From Bacteroidia bacterium (GTDB taxonomy: Bacteria; Bacteroidota; Bacteroidia; Flavobacteriales; Flavobacteriaceae): a DNA stretch of 64,000 nt. The notes below the pieces were generated by a model. It was given only the letters and a program-made list of their open reading frames with translations, did not search any database and had not been told where the DNA came from. Below are positions 9,678 through 18,989 of the stretch, one piece after another. Numbering within the stretch: position 1 is the stretch's first letter; each line of letters opens with the position of its first letter. The stretch is taken from positions 310,001 to 374,000 of the forward strand of contig JAUIDI010000001.1 in NCBI GenBank assembly GCA_030428705.1, given 5' to 3'. A program made the translations under genes and the position numbers.

Positions 9678-10928
9678 ATGAAGCAACGATCGGCACCCTG
9701 GTATTACCTTATGCTACTTATTTTGGCCGGGGAAGCGGTATTTATACTGCCTTTTGTATTGCCCAGAGTGTTTCGGCCCACGGTACTCGATGTTTTTGTC
9801 CTTGATAACATTCAATTGGGGTTATGCTTTTCGGTCTACGGAATCATTGCGCTATTGTCATATCTGGTAGGTGGCCCGCTTGCGGATAAATATCCTCCCC
9901 GAAAATTAATGGCCATAGCATTATGGATGACAGCCCTGGGAGGGCTATTGTTTGCAACTTTCCCCAGCTTTGGTATCCTCCAGATTTTATATGGCTATTG
10001 GGGTTTTACCACAATTTTCTTGTTCTGGGCACCGATGATTAAAGCGGCGAGGGTATGGGGCGGTGACCGGTCTCAGGGCAGGGCTTTCGGATTTTTAGAT
10101 GGTGGCCGCGGTCTTACCGGGGCCTTGTTCGCCTTGATGGGCGTCTTTATCTTTTCTTTGTTCGTTTCAGAGCAAGTGGATAATGTCCCGCTTGAGGATC
10201 GAAAGGAGGCCTTTAAGTATGTTATTTACTGTTCGGCCCTCATCATTACCGTGATTGGGATATTGGTATGGGTTTTCATGAAAACCGATATCGAAGATGA
10301 GAAAATACAATTGCAGCAAATCTCTATCAAACAAATCGGACAGGTTTTGCGACTGCCGGCCGTTCAGTTGTTGATGGTCATTATATTGTGTGCTTATGTC
10401 GGATATAAAATTACCGATGTTCTCTCATTGTATGCCCGTGAAGTGATGTTGTACGATGAGGTGAGATCGGCGCAGATCGGTACCATTTTACAATTTTTAC
10501 GCCCAACCATTGGTATTTTGGTAGGTTTGATCGTTGACCGTTTTCGAATTTCGCTTTGGTTACTGTTAAGCTTTGTCCTCTCGATTATAGGGGGTCTGTT
10601 ATTCGCTACGGGAATCATCGGGCCTTCCACCACCATGCTTTTCTTTATCTCCGTTGCGATAACCGCAGCCGGGGTCTATGCAGCTAGGTCACTTTATTTT
10701 GCCGTTATGGATGAAGGCCGTATTCCTTTGGCCTTGACCGGTACCGCCGTCGGACTTATTTCTATCGTAGGCTATACACCCGATATCTTTGCGGGGCCGG
10801 CATACGGTTATTTTTTGGATACCTATCCTGGGGAGGAGGGCCACCGATATGTTTTTTGGATGTTGACCGCGTTCGCTTTTATAGGTGGAACGGCAGCTTT
10901 GATTTACCACAGACTTTTTCGCAATTAG
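9678..10928 (+). CDS. Major facilitator superfamily transporter
   Basis: 416-residue integral membrane protein with about 12 hydrophobic segments. The MFS loop 2-3 signature appears as GGPLADKYPPRKLMA near residue 75, and a related sequence follows the central loop (LVGLIVDRFRIS). The central cytoplasmic loop is short and charged (KTDIEDEKIQLQ). It is transcribed divergently from the amidohydrolase operon, which suggests that it imports the products that operon releases, such as small peptides or amino acids. That link is inference from position only. The stop lies 6 bp from the stop of the convergent YdeI-like gene. Confidence 0.88.
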   Translation: MKQRSAPWYYLMLLILAGEAVFILPFVLPRVFRPTVLDVFVLDNIQLGLCFSVYGIIALLSYLVGGPLADKYPPRKLMAIALWMTALGGLLFATFPSFGILQILYGYWGFTTIFLFWAPMIKAARVWGGDRSQGRAFGFLDGGRGLTGALFALMGVFIFSLFVSEQVDNVPLEDRKEAFKYVIYCSALIITVIGILVWVFMKTDIEDEKIQLQQISIKQIGQVLRLPAVQLLMVIILCAYVGYKITDVLSLYAREVMLYDEVRSAQIGTILQFLRPTIGILVGLIVDRFRISLWLLLSFVLSIIGGLLFATGIIGPSTTMLFFISVAITAAGVYAARSLYFAVMDEGRIPLALTGTAVGLISIVGYTPDIFAGPAYGYFLDTYPGEEGHRYVFWMLTAFAFIGGTAALIYHRLFRN

Positions 10929-10933
10929 GGTTT

Positions 10934-11515
10934 TCAACGTCCCCCATCGGCCCGGGACTTGATATTTGCCGCACAGAGACGTATGATTTCCGTAATTCTC
11001 TTTTGTCTTGTTTCCTCGCGTTTGGCCTGGTTCAACCAATACAGGTAACTTTTTCGTTGTCCTCTGGTAAAACGCTGATAATTCGTAAAGGCTTCTTGGT
11101 TTTTATCAAAAGCTTTTTGCAGGTCTTCGGGTATGATTCCCTTTTCAACATCGTCGAGTTCCGTCCATGAGCCATTTTCCTTGGCAATTTTTATGGCGGT
11201 CAATCCGCTTTTGTGCATCAGTCCATCGGCCTTGAGTTCTTTGATATGGTCTTTGTTGACCTTGCTCCAAACACTTTTGGGTTTTCTGGGACAAAAATAT
11301 TGACGTCGCTTGCCGGGCCCGATATTTTTTACCGTACTATCGATCCAACCGTAACAAAGCGCGACTCGAACGGCCTCTTCCCAGCGCATACTTTCATTCT
11401 CATGGGCTACGGCGTAAAAAATCAGATAAGCCCCTTCACTGTTACCATGATTTTCGTGAAGCCATTTCCGAAATTCGGAATCGTTCTTGAAATAAAGTTC
11501 AGGTCTCTTATCCAT
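10934..11515 (-). CDS. YdeI/OmpD-associated family protein
   Basis: 193-residue soluble protein matching the YdeI/OmpD-associated (bacteriocin-protection-like) family. It has an N-terminal segment FRKWLHENHGNSEGAYLIF, the conserved core WEEAVRVALCYGWIDS, then FCPRKPKSVWSKVNKDH, and a basic helical tail with YLYWLNQAKREETRQKRI. The length is usual for the family. It lies 4 bp downstream of the alcohol dehydrogenase gene and is probably co-transcribed with it. Biochemical function is unknown, and the family name comes from association data in enterobacteria. Confidence 0.85.
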   Translation of the reverse strand: MDKRPELYFKNDSEFRKWLHENHGNSEGAYLIFYAVAHENESMRWEEAVRVALCYGWIDSTVKNIGPGKRRQYFCPRKPKSVWSKVNKDHIKELKADGLMHKSGLTAIKIAKENGSWTELDDVEKGIIPEDLQKAFDKNQEAFTNYQRFTRGQRKSYLYWLNQAKREETRQKRITEIIRLCAANIKSRADGGR

Positions 11516-11519
11516 GTTT

Positions 11520-12560
11520 TTAAAAGGAATCGATCAGGGTGACCCCTGTGGTTTTAAACATGTCCATATTTGGAAGTGCGGTTGCCGCCTCTTCCAAGGA
11601 AATTGTTTTTGTAATTAATTTTTCGGGATGCAGTTTTCCGTCACTAATCATATTTAAAAGCTCGGGATATTTATAGGCTTGCATGCCGTGGCTTCCGATT
11701 ATTTCCAATTCTTCAGCGATTACTTTATCCATCGGGATTTTAGGATGCGCATGGCCTTCCGTCATTAGGCCTACCTGAATATGTTTGCCCCGTTTTCTAA
11801 GATTGGCGATCGAATTGAAGCAGGTTTGGGCACTTCCGAGCGCATCTAGGGACACATGGGCACCACCATGGGTAATATCCTTGACTTCATTTACCACATT
11901 CTTAGTATGGGCAGCATTTATTGTAGCGATTGCCCCAAAAGATTTCGCCAAGGCCAATTGCCCTTGGCTGATGTCAATAGCAATTACTTTTGCGCCAAGG
12001 GCATTGGCGATCATTACTGCCGAAAGACCTACGCCGCCACACCCGTGAACAACAACATATTGACCCTCCATTACCTTTGCCTGATGTACAACGGCCCGGA
12101 AAGAAGTCACGAACCGGCATCCCAAAGTAGCTGCGGTCAAATCGTCGATTTCTTGGGGAAGGGCGACCAAATTGGTGTCAGCGTAATCGAGTGCCACATA
12201 TTCTGCAAAAGAACCCCAATGTGTAAAACCGGGCTGTGATTGACGGTCGCAGACCTGATGGTTGCCCGAGTTACATTGCTGACAACTACCGCAGCCACAT
12301 ACAAAAGGTATGGTTACACGGTCACCGATTTTAAAATTCTGGACGTTTTTTCCTATAGTTGCGACCGTACCCGCCAATTCATGTCCGGGAACATGGGGCA
12401 ATACAATATCGGGGTCGTGACCCATCCATCCGTGCCAATCACTACGGCAAAGTCCGGTAGCGGTTACTTTTACGACCACCCCATCAGGTTTCGGAATCGG
12501 ATCCGGAACTTCCTGCACTCGAAGCGCTCCCTGAAATTTTTCATAGACCAATGCCTTCAT
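11520..12560 (-). CDS. Zinc-dependent alcohol dehydrogenase (MDR family)
   Basis: 346-residue medium-chain dehydrogenase/reductase. The catalytic-zinc region contains [10 protein letters not shown] (Cys, Asp) and GHELAGTV (His, Glu). The structural-zinc lobe [17 protein letters not shown] supplies the four Cys ligands. The NAD(P)-binding turn is GCGGVGLSA, followed by an acidic IAIDIS that favours NAD over NADP. The length is standard. It would oxidise a primary or secondary alcohol or reduce the matching aldehyde or ketone in the cytosol. It is first of a two-gene minus-strand unit with the YdeI-like gene. Confidence 0.9.
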   Translation of the reverse strand: MKALVYEKFQGALRVQEVPDPIPKPDGVVVKVTATGLCRSDWHGWMGHDPDIVLPHVPGHELAGTVATIGKNVQNFKIGDRVTIPFVCGCGSCQQCNSGNHQVCDRQSQPGFTHWGSFAEYVALDYADTNLVALPQEIDDLTAATLGCRFVTSFRAVVHQAKVMEGQYVVVHGCGGVGLSAVMIANALGAKVIAIDISQGQLALAKSFGAIATINAAHTKNVVNEVKDITHGGAHVSLDALGSAQTCFNSIANLRKRGKHIQVGLMTEGHAHPKIPMDKVIAEELEIIGSHGMQAYKYPELLNMISDGKLHPEKLITKTISLEEAATALPNMDMFKTTGVTLIDSF

Positions 12561-12636
12561 AAACTTTGCACATTTTTTCGCTTATCTATCGAAAAAAACC
12601 ATTTTCGTTAAAAATAGCACTTTCATTGATATCACT

Positions 12637-12668
12637 TTGGCAATTCAGTAAGGGAATCATTACTTTAG
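12637..12668 (+). promoter_or_regulatory. Candidate Bacteroidota-type promoter
   Basis: TTG at 12637-12639 and TACTTTAG at 12661-12668 are 21 bp apart and 34 bp before the start of the ThuA/sugar dehydrogenase gene. They resemble the -33 TTG and -7 TAnnTTTG elements of flavobacterial promoters, with one mismatch in the -7 box. Confidence 0.4.
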
Positions 12669-12702
12669 GAGATTGATTGACTCAACGAAACAAATAAACA
12701 AC

Positions 12703-15700
12703 ATGAAAAAATTAGGCCTAACAATGGCAATGGTATGCGCATTGCTCATCAGTTCTTGTAGTAATAAACGTGAGGGAGACCCAAAGGTTTTGGTATTTTC
12801 AAAGACCATGGGCTTTAAGCATGCCTCGATCCCAGCAGGGATAGCCGCGATTCAAAAACTGGGTACCGAAAATGGTTTTGCGGTCGATACGACCAAGAAT
12901 GCGGAATTATTTAATGACGATAATCTCAAACAATATTCTACCGTCATCTTTTTGAGCACTACCGGAAATGTTCTTGATGCCAAGCAAGAGGCCGCTTTTG
13001 AACGGTACATCCAGGCAGGGGGCGGTTATGTCGGAATCCATGCCGCGGCGGATACCGAATACGATTGGGGCTGGTACAACAAATTGGCCGGTGCCCAATT
13101 TTTGAGCCACCCACGTGGTACGCCCGAAGCCGATTTTATTATCAAGGACAATAGCCATATATCGACCAAAATGTTTGCCGATTCGGTCTGGCACCGTACG
13201 GATGAACTGTATAACTATAAAAGGATCAATCCTGATGTCAATGTTTTGATGACTTTAGATGAATCTAGCTACGAAGGTGGCGCCAATGGTGATTTTCACC
13301 CCATTGCGTGGTATCATGATTTCGACGGAGGCCGTGCTTTTTACACGGGAGGCGGTCATACCGACGAGAGTTTTTCCGAAGATTTGTTCTTGCAACATCT
13401 TTTGGGCGGTATTCAATATGCGATCGGCGATAACGAGAACTTGGATTACGGCAAAGCGCTAAGCCAAATACCGCCAGACGCCAATCGTTTTACCAAGATA
13501 CCTTTGGTGGGTGGTGATTTTTTCGAACCTACCGAAATGACCATATTGCCGAACAATGATGTGCTGATCGCACAACGTCGCGGCGAGATAATGCTATACA
13601 GTGCCGAAAAGGACACCATGACCCAGGTCGCCCTTTTGGATGTCTATCACAAAACCTTGAATACGCCTGGCGTAAATGCGGAAGAGGGCGTCATGGGCCT
13701 TCAAAAGGATCCGAATTATGCGACCAACAATTGGGTATATGTGTATTACGCTCCTACTGGCGATGAATCCGTCAATCGGTTGTCACGTTTTAAATATAAA
13801 GACGGTGTTTTCGATTTAGCTTCGGAACAAAAGATTTTGGATGTTGGTTCGGATCGTGAAATATGTTGCCATACAGGTGGATCTATTGCCTTCGGAGGTG
13901 ACGGACTTTTATATCTTTCAACAGGTGATAATTCAACGCCCTTTAACGAAAGGGATCAAAAATATGTCAACAATGGCTTTGCGCCCTTGAATGATAGTCC
14001 GGGTCATGAGCAGTACGATGCCCGACGTTCCTCGGGGAATACCAATGACCTTAGGGGTAAAATTCTACGCATCAACGTAAACGAGGATGGTAGCTACGAC
14101 ATTCCCGAAGGAAATTTATTTCCCGTTGGCACCGAAAAAACACGCCCTGAAATCTATACCATGGGGCATCGAAATCCGTATCGAATTTCTGTGGACCCTA
14201 AGAAAGGACATTTATTTTGGGGCGAAGTCGGACCTGATGCCCGTGCAGATTCTATGGCAACGCGCGGCCCGAGAGGCTATGACGAAATGAACCTGGCATT
14301 GAAAGCGGGCAACTATGGTTGGCCTTTGTTCATCGGGAACAATTACCCCTATCATGCCTACAACTATGAGACCGGTGAATCAGGCGAAGCTTTTGACCCC
14401 CTCAAACCTATCAACAATTCAAGAAACAACACCGGTCTGCAGGAATTACCGCCTATCGTTCCCGCATATATCTATTATCCATATGCTGAGACGCCAGAAT
14501 TTCCACAGGTAGGTACGGGCGGCAGAAATGCAATGGCAGGCCCCACTTATAATTCCGATATGTATCCCGATGGGGGAGGACTTCCTTCCTATTACGACGG
14601 CAAAACCATTATTTATGAATGGATGCGGGGCTGGATGATGGCGGTCACACTTTTTGAAGATGGAACCTTCAATAAAATGGAACCTTTCGCTTCTGATATC
14701 AAAGTCCAGAATTTGATTGATATGGAATTGGGCCCCGATGGTAGAATGTACTTATTGGAATATGGTAGCGGATGGTTTTCCAAAAATGATGATTCAGGCT
14801 TGAGCTATATTGAATACAATGGTGGAAACAGGCCTCCGGTAATCGACCATCTTATTGTGGATGCCGATACGGGAAAAATTCCTTTGACCGTAAATGCAAA
14901 AGTACAGGCTGAAGACCTTGAAGGAGATGCAATATCCTATATCTGGGATTTGGGCAACGGTGAGACCCAAGAAACTAATGAACCTGAATTATCGTATACC
15001 TATACCAGTGCTGGAGATTTTAAAATTTCAGTTGAGGCCAAAGATGACCAAGGTGCAAGTGCAAAAAGCGAACCGTCTAATATAGTTGCCGGAAATTCGC
15101 GTCCTGAAATCAACATTGATCTAGCGGGAGGTAATTCCACGTTTTTTATTGCCGGCACCCCGATCAATTATAAAGTAACGGTGACCGATCCCGATGGTAA
15201 TGACGATATCGACCCGGGCAACGTTTTTGTCTCCGTGGATTATATGGAAGGAATGGATCAAGCGAACCAATCTCTGGGACATCAGCAAGTATCTGCGGCG
15301 GTAACTGGTAAGGCGTTGACCGAAGGCATGGACTGTAAGGCATGCCATAAGGAAGCGGAAAAATCCATAGGGCCAAGTTATAAAGATATCGCTGAAAAAT
15401 ACAAGAACGATAGACGTGCGACTAGCTATTTACAAAAGAAGATCGTTTCGGGAGGTTCAGGAGTATGGGGAGAGGTCGCCATGGCGGCTCACCCCAATAT
15501 TACGGAAGACGAGACACGACAGATCGTATTGTATATTCGTTCATTGGCCGATACGGGGGCAAAACAAAAATCGTTGCCCCTACAAGGTAGTATCGTTCCA
15601 AAACCATCACCGACGGATAACGTTATGATCTTGACGGCCAGTTATACCGACAAGGGTGTAAATGGAATTCGACCGTTGACCGGTGTAGAATCGGTAGCCT

Positions 15701-16125
15701 TACAGGGTAGTACCGTATCTTTTTCGCCTACCACCAAGGTTGATAATTTTTCACCGGTTTCGTTCGGGGGAATGGATTTGTTGATTGTTCCGGCGGACGA
15801 AGGTTGGTTCGCGCTCGACGAAATCGACCTGAAAGGTGTAAAAACGGCAACTTTGATAGTGGGCTTTCAAGCGAAACCTGATTTCCCGGTCAATTTTGAA
15901 TTGAGGCTTGATGCCCCTGATGGTAAGGTAATCGGTAAAGGCAGCCTGCTTCCGGAAACGAATACCGCACCGAGTGGTTTTATGTCGGGAATGATTCCTA
16001 TTGTTTTAGATGAACCTATGGACGATGTGAAGGCCAAAGCGCTATATTTTGTTCACAAACCCGATGCTTCGAAACCGCGCGGCGAAGGAATGGTCGCGGT
16101 GACCAATGTAAGTTTCGGGAATTGA
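12703..16125 (+). CDS. Multidomain lipoprotein: ThuA, PQQ-type sugar dehydrogenase, PKD, cytochrome c
   Basis: 1140-residue exported protein. I chose the ATG at 12703 because MKKLGLTMAMVCALLISSCSN is a lipoprotein signal; an in-frame ATG 30 bp upstream gives a poor leader. Order of parts: ThuA-like domain (~25-245, with GYVGIHAAADTEYDW); glucose/sorbosone dehydrogenase propeller (~260-700, with CCHTGGSIAFG and MGHRNPYRIS); PKD-like Ig domain (~710-800); a haem site CKACH (Cys about 878) with a plausible Met ligand in EVAMAAHP; and a C-terminal beta-sandwich resembling a CBM. The combination suggests periplasmic sugar oxidation with PQQ, passing electrons to the attached haem. The architecture recurs in Bacteroidota; the substrate is unknown. 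It stands alone in its transcription unit. Confidence 0.9.
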   Translation: MKKLGLTMAMVCALLISSCSNKREGDPKVLVFSKTMGFKHASIPAGIAAIQKLGTENGFAVDTTKNAELFNDDNLKQYSTVIFLSTTGNVLDAKQEAAFERYIQAGGGYVGIHAAADTEYDWGWYNKLAGAQFLSHPRGTPEADFIIKDNSHISTKMFADSVWHRTDELYNYKRINPDVNVLMTLDESSYEGGANGDFHPIAWYHDFDGGRAFYTGGGHTDESFSEDLFLQHLLGGIQYAIGDNENLDYGKALSQIPPDANRFTKIPLVGGDFFEPTEMTILPNNDVLIAQRRGEIMLYSAEKDTMTQVALLDVYHKTLNTPGVNAEEGVMGLQKDPNYATNNWVYVYYAPTGDESVNRLSRFKYKDGVFDLASEQKILDVGSDREICCHTGGSIAFGGDGLLYLSTGDNSTPFNERDQKYVNNGFAPLNDSPGHEQYDARRSSGNTNDLRGKILRINVNEDGSYDIPEGNLFPVGTEKTRPEIYTMGHRNPYRISVDPKKGHLFWGEVGPDARADSMATRGPRGYDEMNLALKAGNYGWPLFIGNNYPYHAYNYETGESGEAFDPLKPINNSRNNTGLQELPPIVPAYIYYPYAETPEFPQVGTGGRNAMAGPTYNSDMYPDGGGLPSYYDGKTIIYEWMRGWMMAVTLFEDGTFNKMEPFASDIKVQNLIDMELGPDGRMYLLEYGSGWFSKNDDSGLSYIEYNGGNRPPVIDHLIVDADTGKIPLTVNAKVQAEDLEGDAISYIWDLGNGETQETNEPELSYTYTSAGDFKISVEAKDDQGASAKSEPSNIVAGNSRPEINIDLAGGNSTFFIAGTPINYKVTVTDPDGNDDIDPGNVFVSVDYMEGMDQANQSLGHQQVSAAVTGKALTEGMDCKACHKEAEKSIGPSYKDIAEKYKNDRRATSYLQKKIVSGGSGVWGEVAMAAHPNITEDETRQIVLYIRSLADTGAKQKSLPLQGSIVPKPSPTDNVMILTASYTDKGVNGIRPLTGVESVALQGSTVSFSPTTKVDNFSPVSFGGMDLLIVPADEGWFALDEIDLKGVKTATLIVGFQAKPDFPVNFELRLDAPDGKVIGKGSLLPETNTAPSGFMSGMIPIVLDEPMDDVKAKALYFVHKPDASKPRGEGMVAVTNVSFGN

Positions 16126-16137
16126 TATTTTTTGGAT

Positions 16138-16164
16138 AAGGGTCCGGTTCACGACCGGACCCTT
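16138..16164 (+). terminator. Hairpin terminator after the ThuA/sugar dehydrogenase gene
   Basis: A 9-bp GC-rich perfect stem (GGGTCCGGT with ACCGGACCC, loop of 5) starts 15 bp after the stop codon and is extended by two A-T pairs. It is followed by only a short T stretch, so termination strength is uncertain. Confidence 0.6.
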
Positions 16165-16411
16165 CAAATCCATGTTGACATTCCCTGTTTTCAATTCTTT
16201 CTTACATTTAATCGGATACATGGGCTGACTTCCGTCGACTTCAATGACCTTAAAAAGACTAAACTCATAAAGCTTTTCCCGAATTGAACGTCATCAAGTA
16301 TAAGGGCCATTGAAATCAATTGATTCTTAGATTTGGAAAATCGGCCTTCCAAAAGTCACAGAATTTCCTTTGGGCTAACTTCGGATTTGATGTGGCAATA
16401 CTTCGACCATA

Positions 16412-17425
16412 TCAAAAACTTTCCTGGGTAAGTTCATTGTTGATCATTGCTCCTGTAATGTTTCCGCCGTAGACGGCGGTAGCGACGGAGCGCATCATCG
16501 AGCTGTTGTCGCCGCATGCGAAGATTCCCTCTTCCGAAGTTTTTTGCATTAAATTCACTTCTATGTAGCCATGTTCCGTGAGTTTGCAACCTAATTCCAT
16601 TGGAATATTGGAATTTTGCTCGAATGGAATGGAGGCATAAGCGCAGTCAAAATTTTCCGAACGGCCATCCTTGAAGATGATTTTTTCCAATTGCCCATTT
16701 TTGTGTTCAATAGTTGAAATTTCGTTTTCAATGACCTTAATATGGTTGTGCTCCAGTTTTTGGAGTTGCGTTTCTTCAAAATTCTGTGTTCCTGAAGTCA
16801 ATAGGGTAATTTCCCTACTCAGATTGCTCACCAAAGAAGCGAGGTGGAAAGCCCTGTCACCATTGGCAATGATGGCCGTCTTTTTATTTCTTATTTCGTA
16901 GCCGTGGCAGTAGGGACAATGCACAACGGAAATCCCCCAACACTCGGCAAAACCTTTTATATCCGGTATTAAATCTCTAATTCCGGAGGCAAAAACCAAT
17001 TTCTTCGCCTTGAAAACATCCCCATTTGAGGTTGTGATCTCAAAACCTTTGGAAATTCTCTTTCCGCTAACCGCGAGCCCTTGATAAAATTCGATGCTGT
17101 CGTATTTCGATACTTGGCTTTGGGCGATTGTCGATATTTGCTTTGGTGTACTTCCGTCTTGGGTAAGAAAATTATGGGAATGTGGTGTTTGGCGATTACA
17201 TGGTTTGCCGGCATCTATGACCAATGTCTTTCGGAGCGAACGACCCAAGGTCATCGCAGTTGAAAGTCCCGCATAACTTCCGCCAATTATGATTACTTCA
17301 AATTCTTTTTTATCCATTATATTGTTGCGTTTAGAAAAAAGAGTAATTGGTGTAGACAAGACGAGAACGGGAATTGAGAACGAGCATAGCTTTACAAATT
17401 GCCTTCTCGCGGTTGTTTGGCCCAT
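16412..17425 (-). CDS. Thioredoxin reductase-like FAD/NAD(P) oxidoreductase with apparent Tat signal
   Basis: Flavoprotein disulfide reductase of the thioredoxin reductase-like family. From the internal Met at 17317 it is a normal 301-residue enzyme: FAD motif VIIIGGSYAGLS, redox pair in HCPYCHGYE, and C-terminal FAD motif GIFACGDNS. The same frame is open upstream, and the ATG at 17425 adds 36 residues that look like a twin-arginine signal: TTARRQFVKL followed by a hydrophobic stretch (CSFSIPVLVLSTPITLF). I prefer 17425 because such a leader is unlikely by chance and leaves a compact 64-bp divergent promoter region. If right, the enzyme is exported folded with FAD. Divergent from a Fur-family gene, which probably controls it. 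Alternative: a cytosolic enzyme starting at 17317. Confidence 0.8.
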   Translation of the reverse strand: MGQTTARRQFVKLCSFSIPVLVLSTPITLFSKRNNIMDKKEFEVIIIGGSYAGLSTAMTLGRSLRKTLVIDAGKPCNRQTPHSHNFLTQDGSTPKQISTIAQSQVSKYDSIEFYQGLAVSGKRISKGFEITTSNGDVFKAKKLVFASGIRDLIPDIKGFAECWGISVVHCPYCHGYEIRNKKTAIIANGDRAFHLASLVSNLSREITLLTSGTQNFEETQLQKLEHNHIKVIENEISTIEHKNGQLEKIIFKDGRSENFDCAYASIPFEQNSNIPMELGCKLTEHGYIEVNLMQKTSEEGIFACGDNSSMMRSVATAVYGGNITGAMINNELTQESF

Positions 17426-17460
17426 GCCCTTATTTTTGACAAAGATATAGATTTTTGTAT

Positions 17461-17481
17461 TATTGCAATATTGTCGCATTA
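17461..17481. promoter_or_regulatory. Candidate Fur-family operator
   Basis: An imperfect 21-bp inverted repeat centred at 17471 (TATTGCAATA, then TTGTCGCATTA) lies between the divergent flavoprotein and regulator genes, 8 bp before the regulator ATG. Symmetric pairs include TGC/GCA and the flanking TA/TA. Fur-family proteins usually bind such AT-rich dyads. Position and symmetry are seen; binding is inferred. Confidence 0.4.
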
Positions 17482-17489
17482 ATAAACTT

Positions 17490-17864
17490 ATGAATAGAAG
17501 AAATACACCGACAAAGGAAGCCGTACTAAACTTGCTTTTAAGTTCGAAAAAAGCGTTGAGTCAAGACGCCATTGAAAAGCAGCTTGATATTGACATCAAT
17601 AGGGCTACGATTTACCGGGTGTTGAACAGGTTTTGTGAGGATGGCCTGGTTCATAAAATCGTTGCAGAAGATGGCAAGCAATATTTTGCGATTTGCAAAA
17701 AATGCGAAAACCCCGAAACCGTTCAATATCACTTTCATTTTCGATGTTTGTCGTGCGACACGATCGAATGTCTGCAAATTCCGGTAAGTTATTCTGTGCC
17801 TAAAGGTTATGAGGTGCGGAACGCAAACTGTGTACTGACCGGAACCTGTAATACCTGTTTGTAG
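17490..17864 (+). CDS. Fur-family transcriptional regulator
   Basis: 124-residue regulator when started at the ATG at 17490; an upstream in-frame ATG at 17463 would overlap the candidate operator. The N-terminal winged helix contains NRATIYRVLNRFCEDGLV, the typical Fur recognition region. The C-terminal half carries the metal-binding features: a His-rich HFHFRCLSC, then ECL, and a closing GTCNTC. The two CxxC pairs fit the structural zinc site of Fur, Zur and PerR. An additional CKKC lies before them. The subtype (iron, zinc or peroxide) cannot be decided by eye. It is divergent from a disulfide reductase-like flavoprotein, so redox or metal stress control is plausible. Confidence 0.88.
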   Translation: MNRRNTPTKEAVLNLLLSSKKALSQDAIEKQLDIDINRATIYRVLNRFCEDGLVHKIVAEDGKQYFAICKKCENPETVQYHFHFRCLSCDTIECLQIPVSYSVPKGYEVRNANCVLTGTCNTCL

Positions 17865-17985
17865 GGTTTGCCGTATTGACCCCGGTCTCGAATAGGTGAG
17901 CGCAGGGACTTCAAAACATTTCAATTTCTGTTTTTGCTATTGGTTTGGCCGGTACGATTACTTTTATAGCCGTACCTGATACCTG

Positions 17986-18810
17986 TTATTCCTTTGTATA
18001 TATACCACTTTCAAGCATTAGCGTACCATTTTTAAGATGTTCCAAAAGGTTTAATAGTTTGTGTTTGGTACTGTCGCCCATAAGAACATTTAACCCCATC
18101 TTAGGAGGTCCATACGCCTTTAACTTGGCTACCAGTGACTCGAAAAAATCTATTCCGGCCTTGGTCTGATCTATTATTGTGGATTTCTCCAATTTCAATT
18201 CATTTAAGATGTCATGCATTTCAATCGCTTTGACTAAAAAACTATGGTCGGATGTGGAAGCCCAAGGCATGGGATAAACAATTTCATTCCCATTTTTTTT
18301 AAAAATGTCGTAGTACAAGAAATGACCTCCAGATTTTAGTACCCGCCTAATCTCCGAATAGAATCTTTTCTTGTCCGAAATATTCATTTGAACATGTTGG
18401 GTCCAAACGACATCGAATGATTCATTCTCAAAAGGAAGATTTACGGCATCTCCGACCACAAAACTAGTCTTGGAGTCCAGGTTTACCAATTTAGAGAGTC
18501 CTTTGGCGGTTCTTATAAATTCATTTGAAAGATCTATACCGGTTACGTTGCAATTAAAATCATCCGCCAGCATACGGCAAGGGCCGCCAAGGCCACACCC
18601 GACATCAAGTACTTCAAGTCCGTTCAGATCAATGGTTCGGGCAAGTTCTTGTGATACCGCGGCACCTCTTACGTGAAACTCGTCTACCCCCGAAATATCA
18701 TCTCGCTTTACCGAGTTCAGATCTACCCCTTGATCTTTTAATCGACTTAGTATGTCTTCAAATAACCCTTCTTTTAGATAGTGTCTTTCAATGTCTTGAT
18801 TTAACTGCAT
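17986..18810 (-). CDS. Class I SAM-dependent methyltransferase
   Basis: 274-residue Rossmann-fold methyltransferase. SAM motif I is VLDVGCGLGGPCRML near residue 68, the acidic residue of motif II is in GIDLSNEF, and motif IV is SFDVVWTQHVQMNI. The closest familiar groups are sarcosine/dimethylglycine N-methyltransferases and gamma-tocopherol-type enzymes of the Methyltransf_11 type; a small-molecule acceptor is likely. It is monocistronic, with 179 bp upstream and a weak GGTACG/CGTACC hairpin near 17951-17976 just after its stop. Substrate unknown. Confidence 0.85.
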   Translation of the reverse strand: MQLNQDIERHYLKEGLFEDILSRLKDQGVDLNSVKRDDISGVDEFHVRGAAVSQELARTIDLNGLEVLDVGCGLGGPCRMLADDFNCNVTGIDLSNEFIRTAKGLSKLVNLDSKTSFVVGDAVNLPFENESFDVVWTQHVQMNISDKKRFYSEIRRVLKSGGHFLYYDIFKKNGNEIVYPMPWASTSDHSFLVKAIEMHDILNELKLEKSTIIDQTKAGIDFFESLVAKLKAYGPPKMGLNVLMGDSTKHKLLNLLEHLKNGTLMLESGIYTKE

Positions 18811-18989
18811 AGGTCAATAGGTTTCGTTTAATTGTTGTCAAGGCCTGTTAAACATAACAGCGCTTTATATTGGCATGGTTTTCAGTGGCGAAGATACATT
18901 TTTTGGCGGTGGCCCAATTTAGGCGCAGATTTGAACTGTTATGGTAAAATACCAGAGGTTGGAAATAGTTTTTGTTTTCTCGATTTGAT

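Noticed and set aside
16171-16290. Open stretch on the minus strand that reads like a gene remnant
   Set aside because: It has no start codon, follows a stop at 16291-16293, and continues through the terminator hairpin into antisense of the upstream gene. Too weak to call a pseudogene.
18845-18860. CTGTTA-AACA-TAACAG hairpin upstream of the methyltransferase gene, considered as another attC-like remnant
   Set aside because: It is only 6 bp per arm and lacks the AATGGC and AGACC borders seen at 22244 and 22903.
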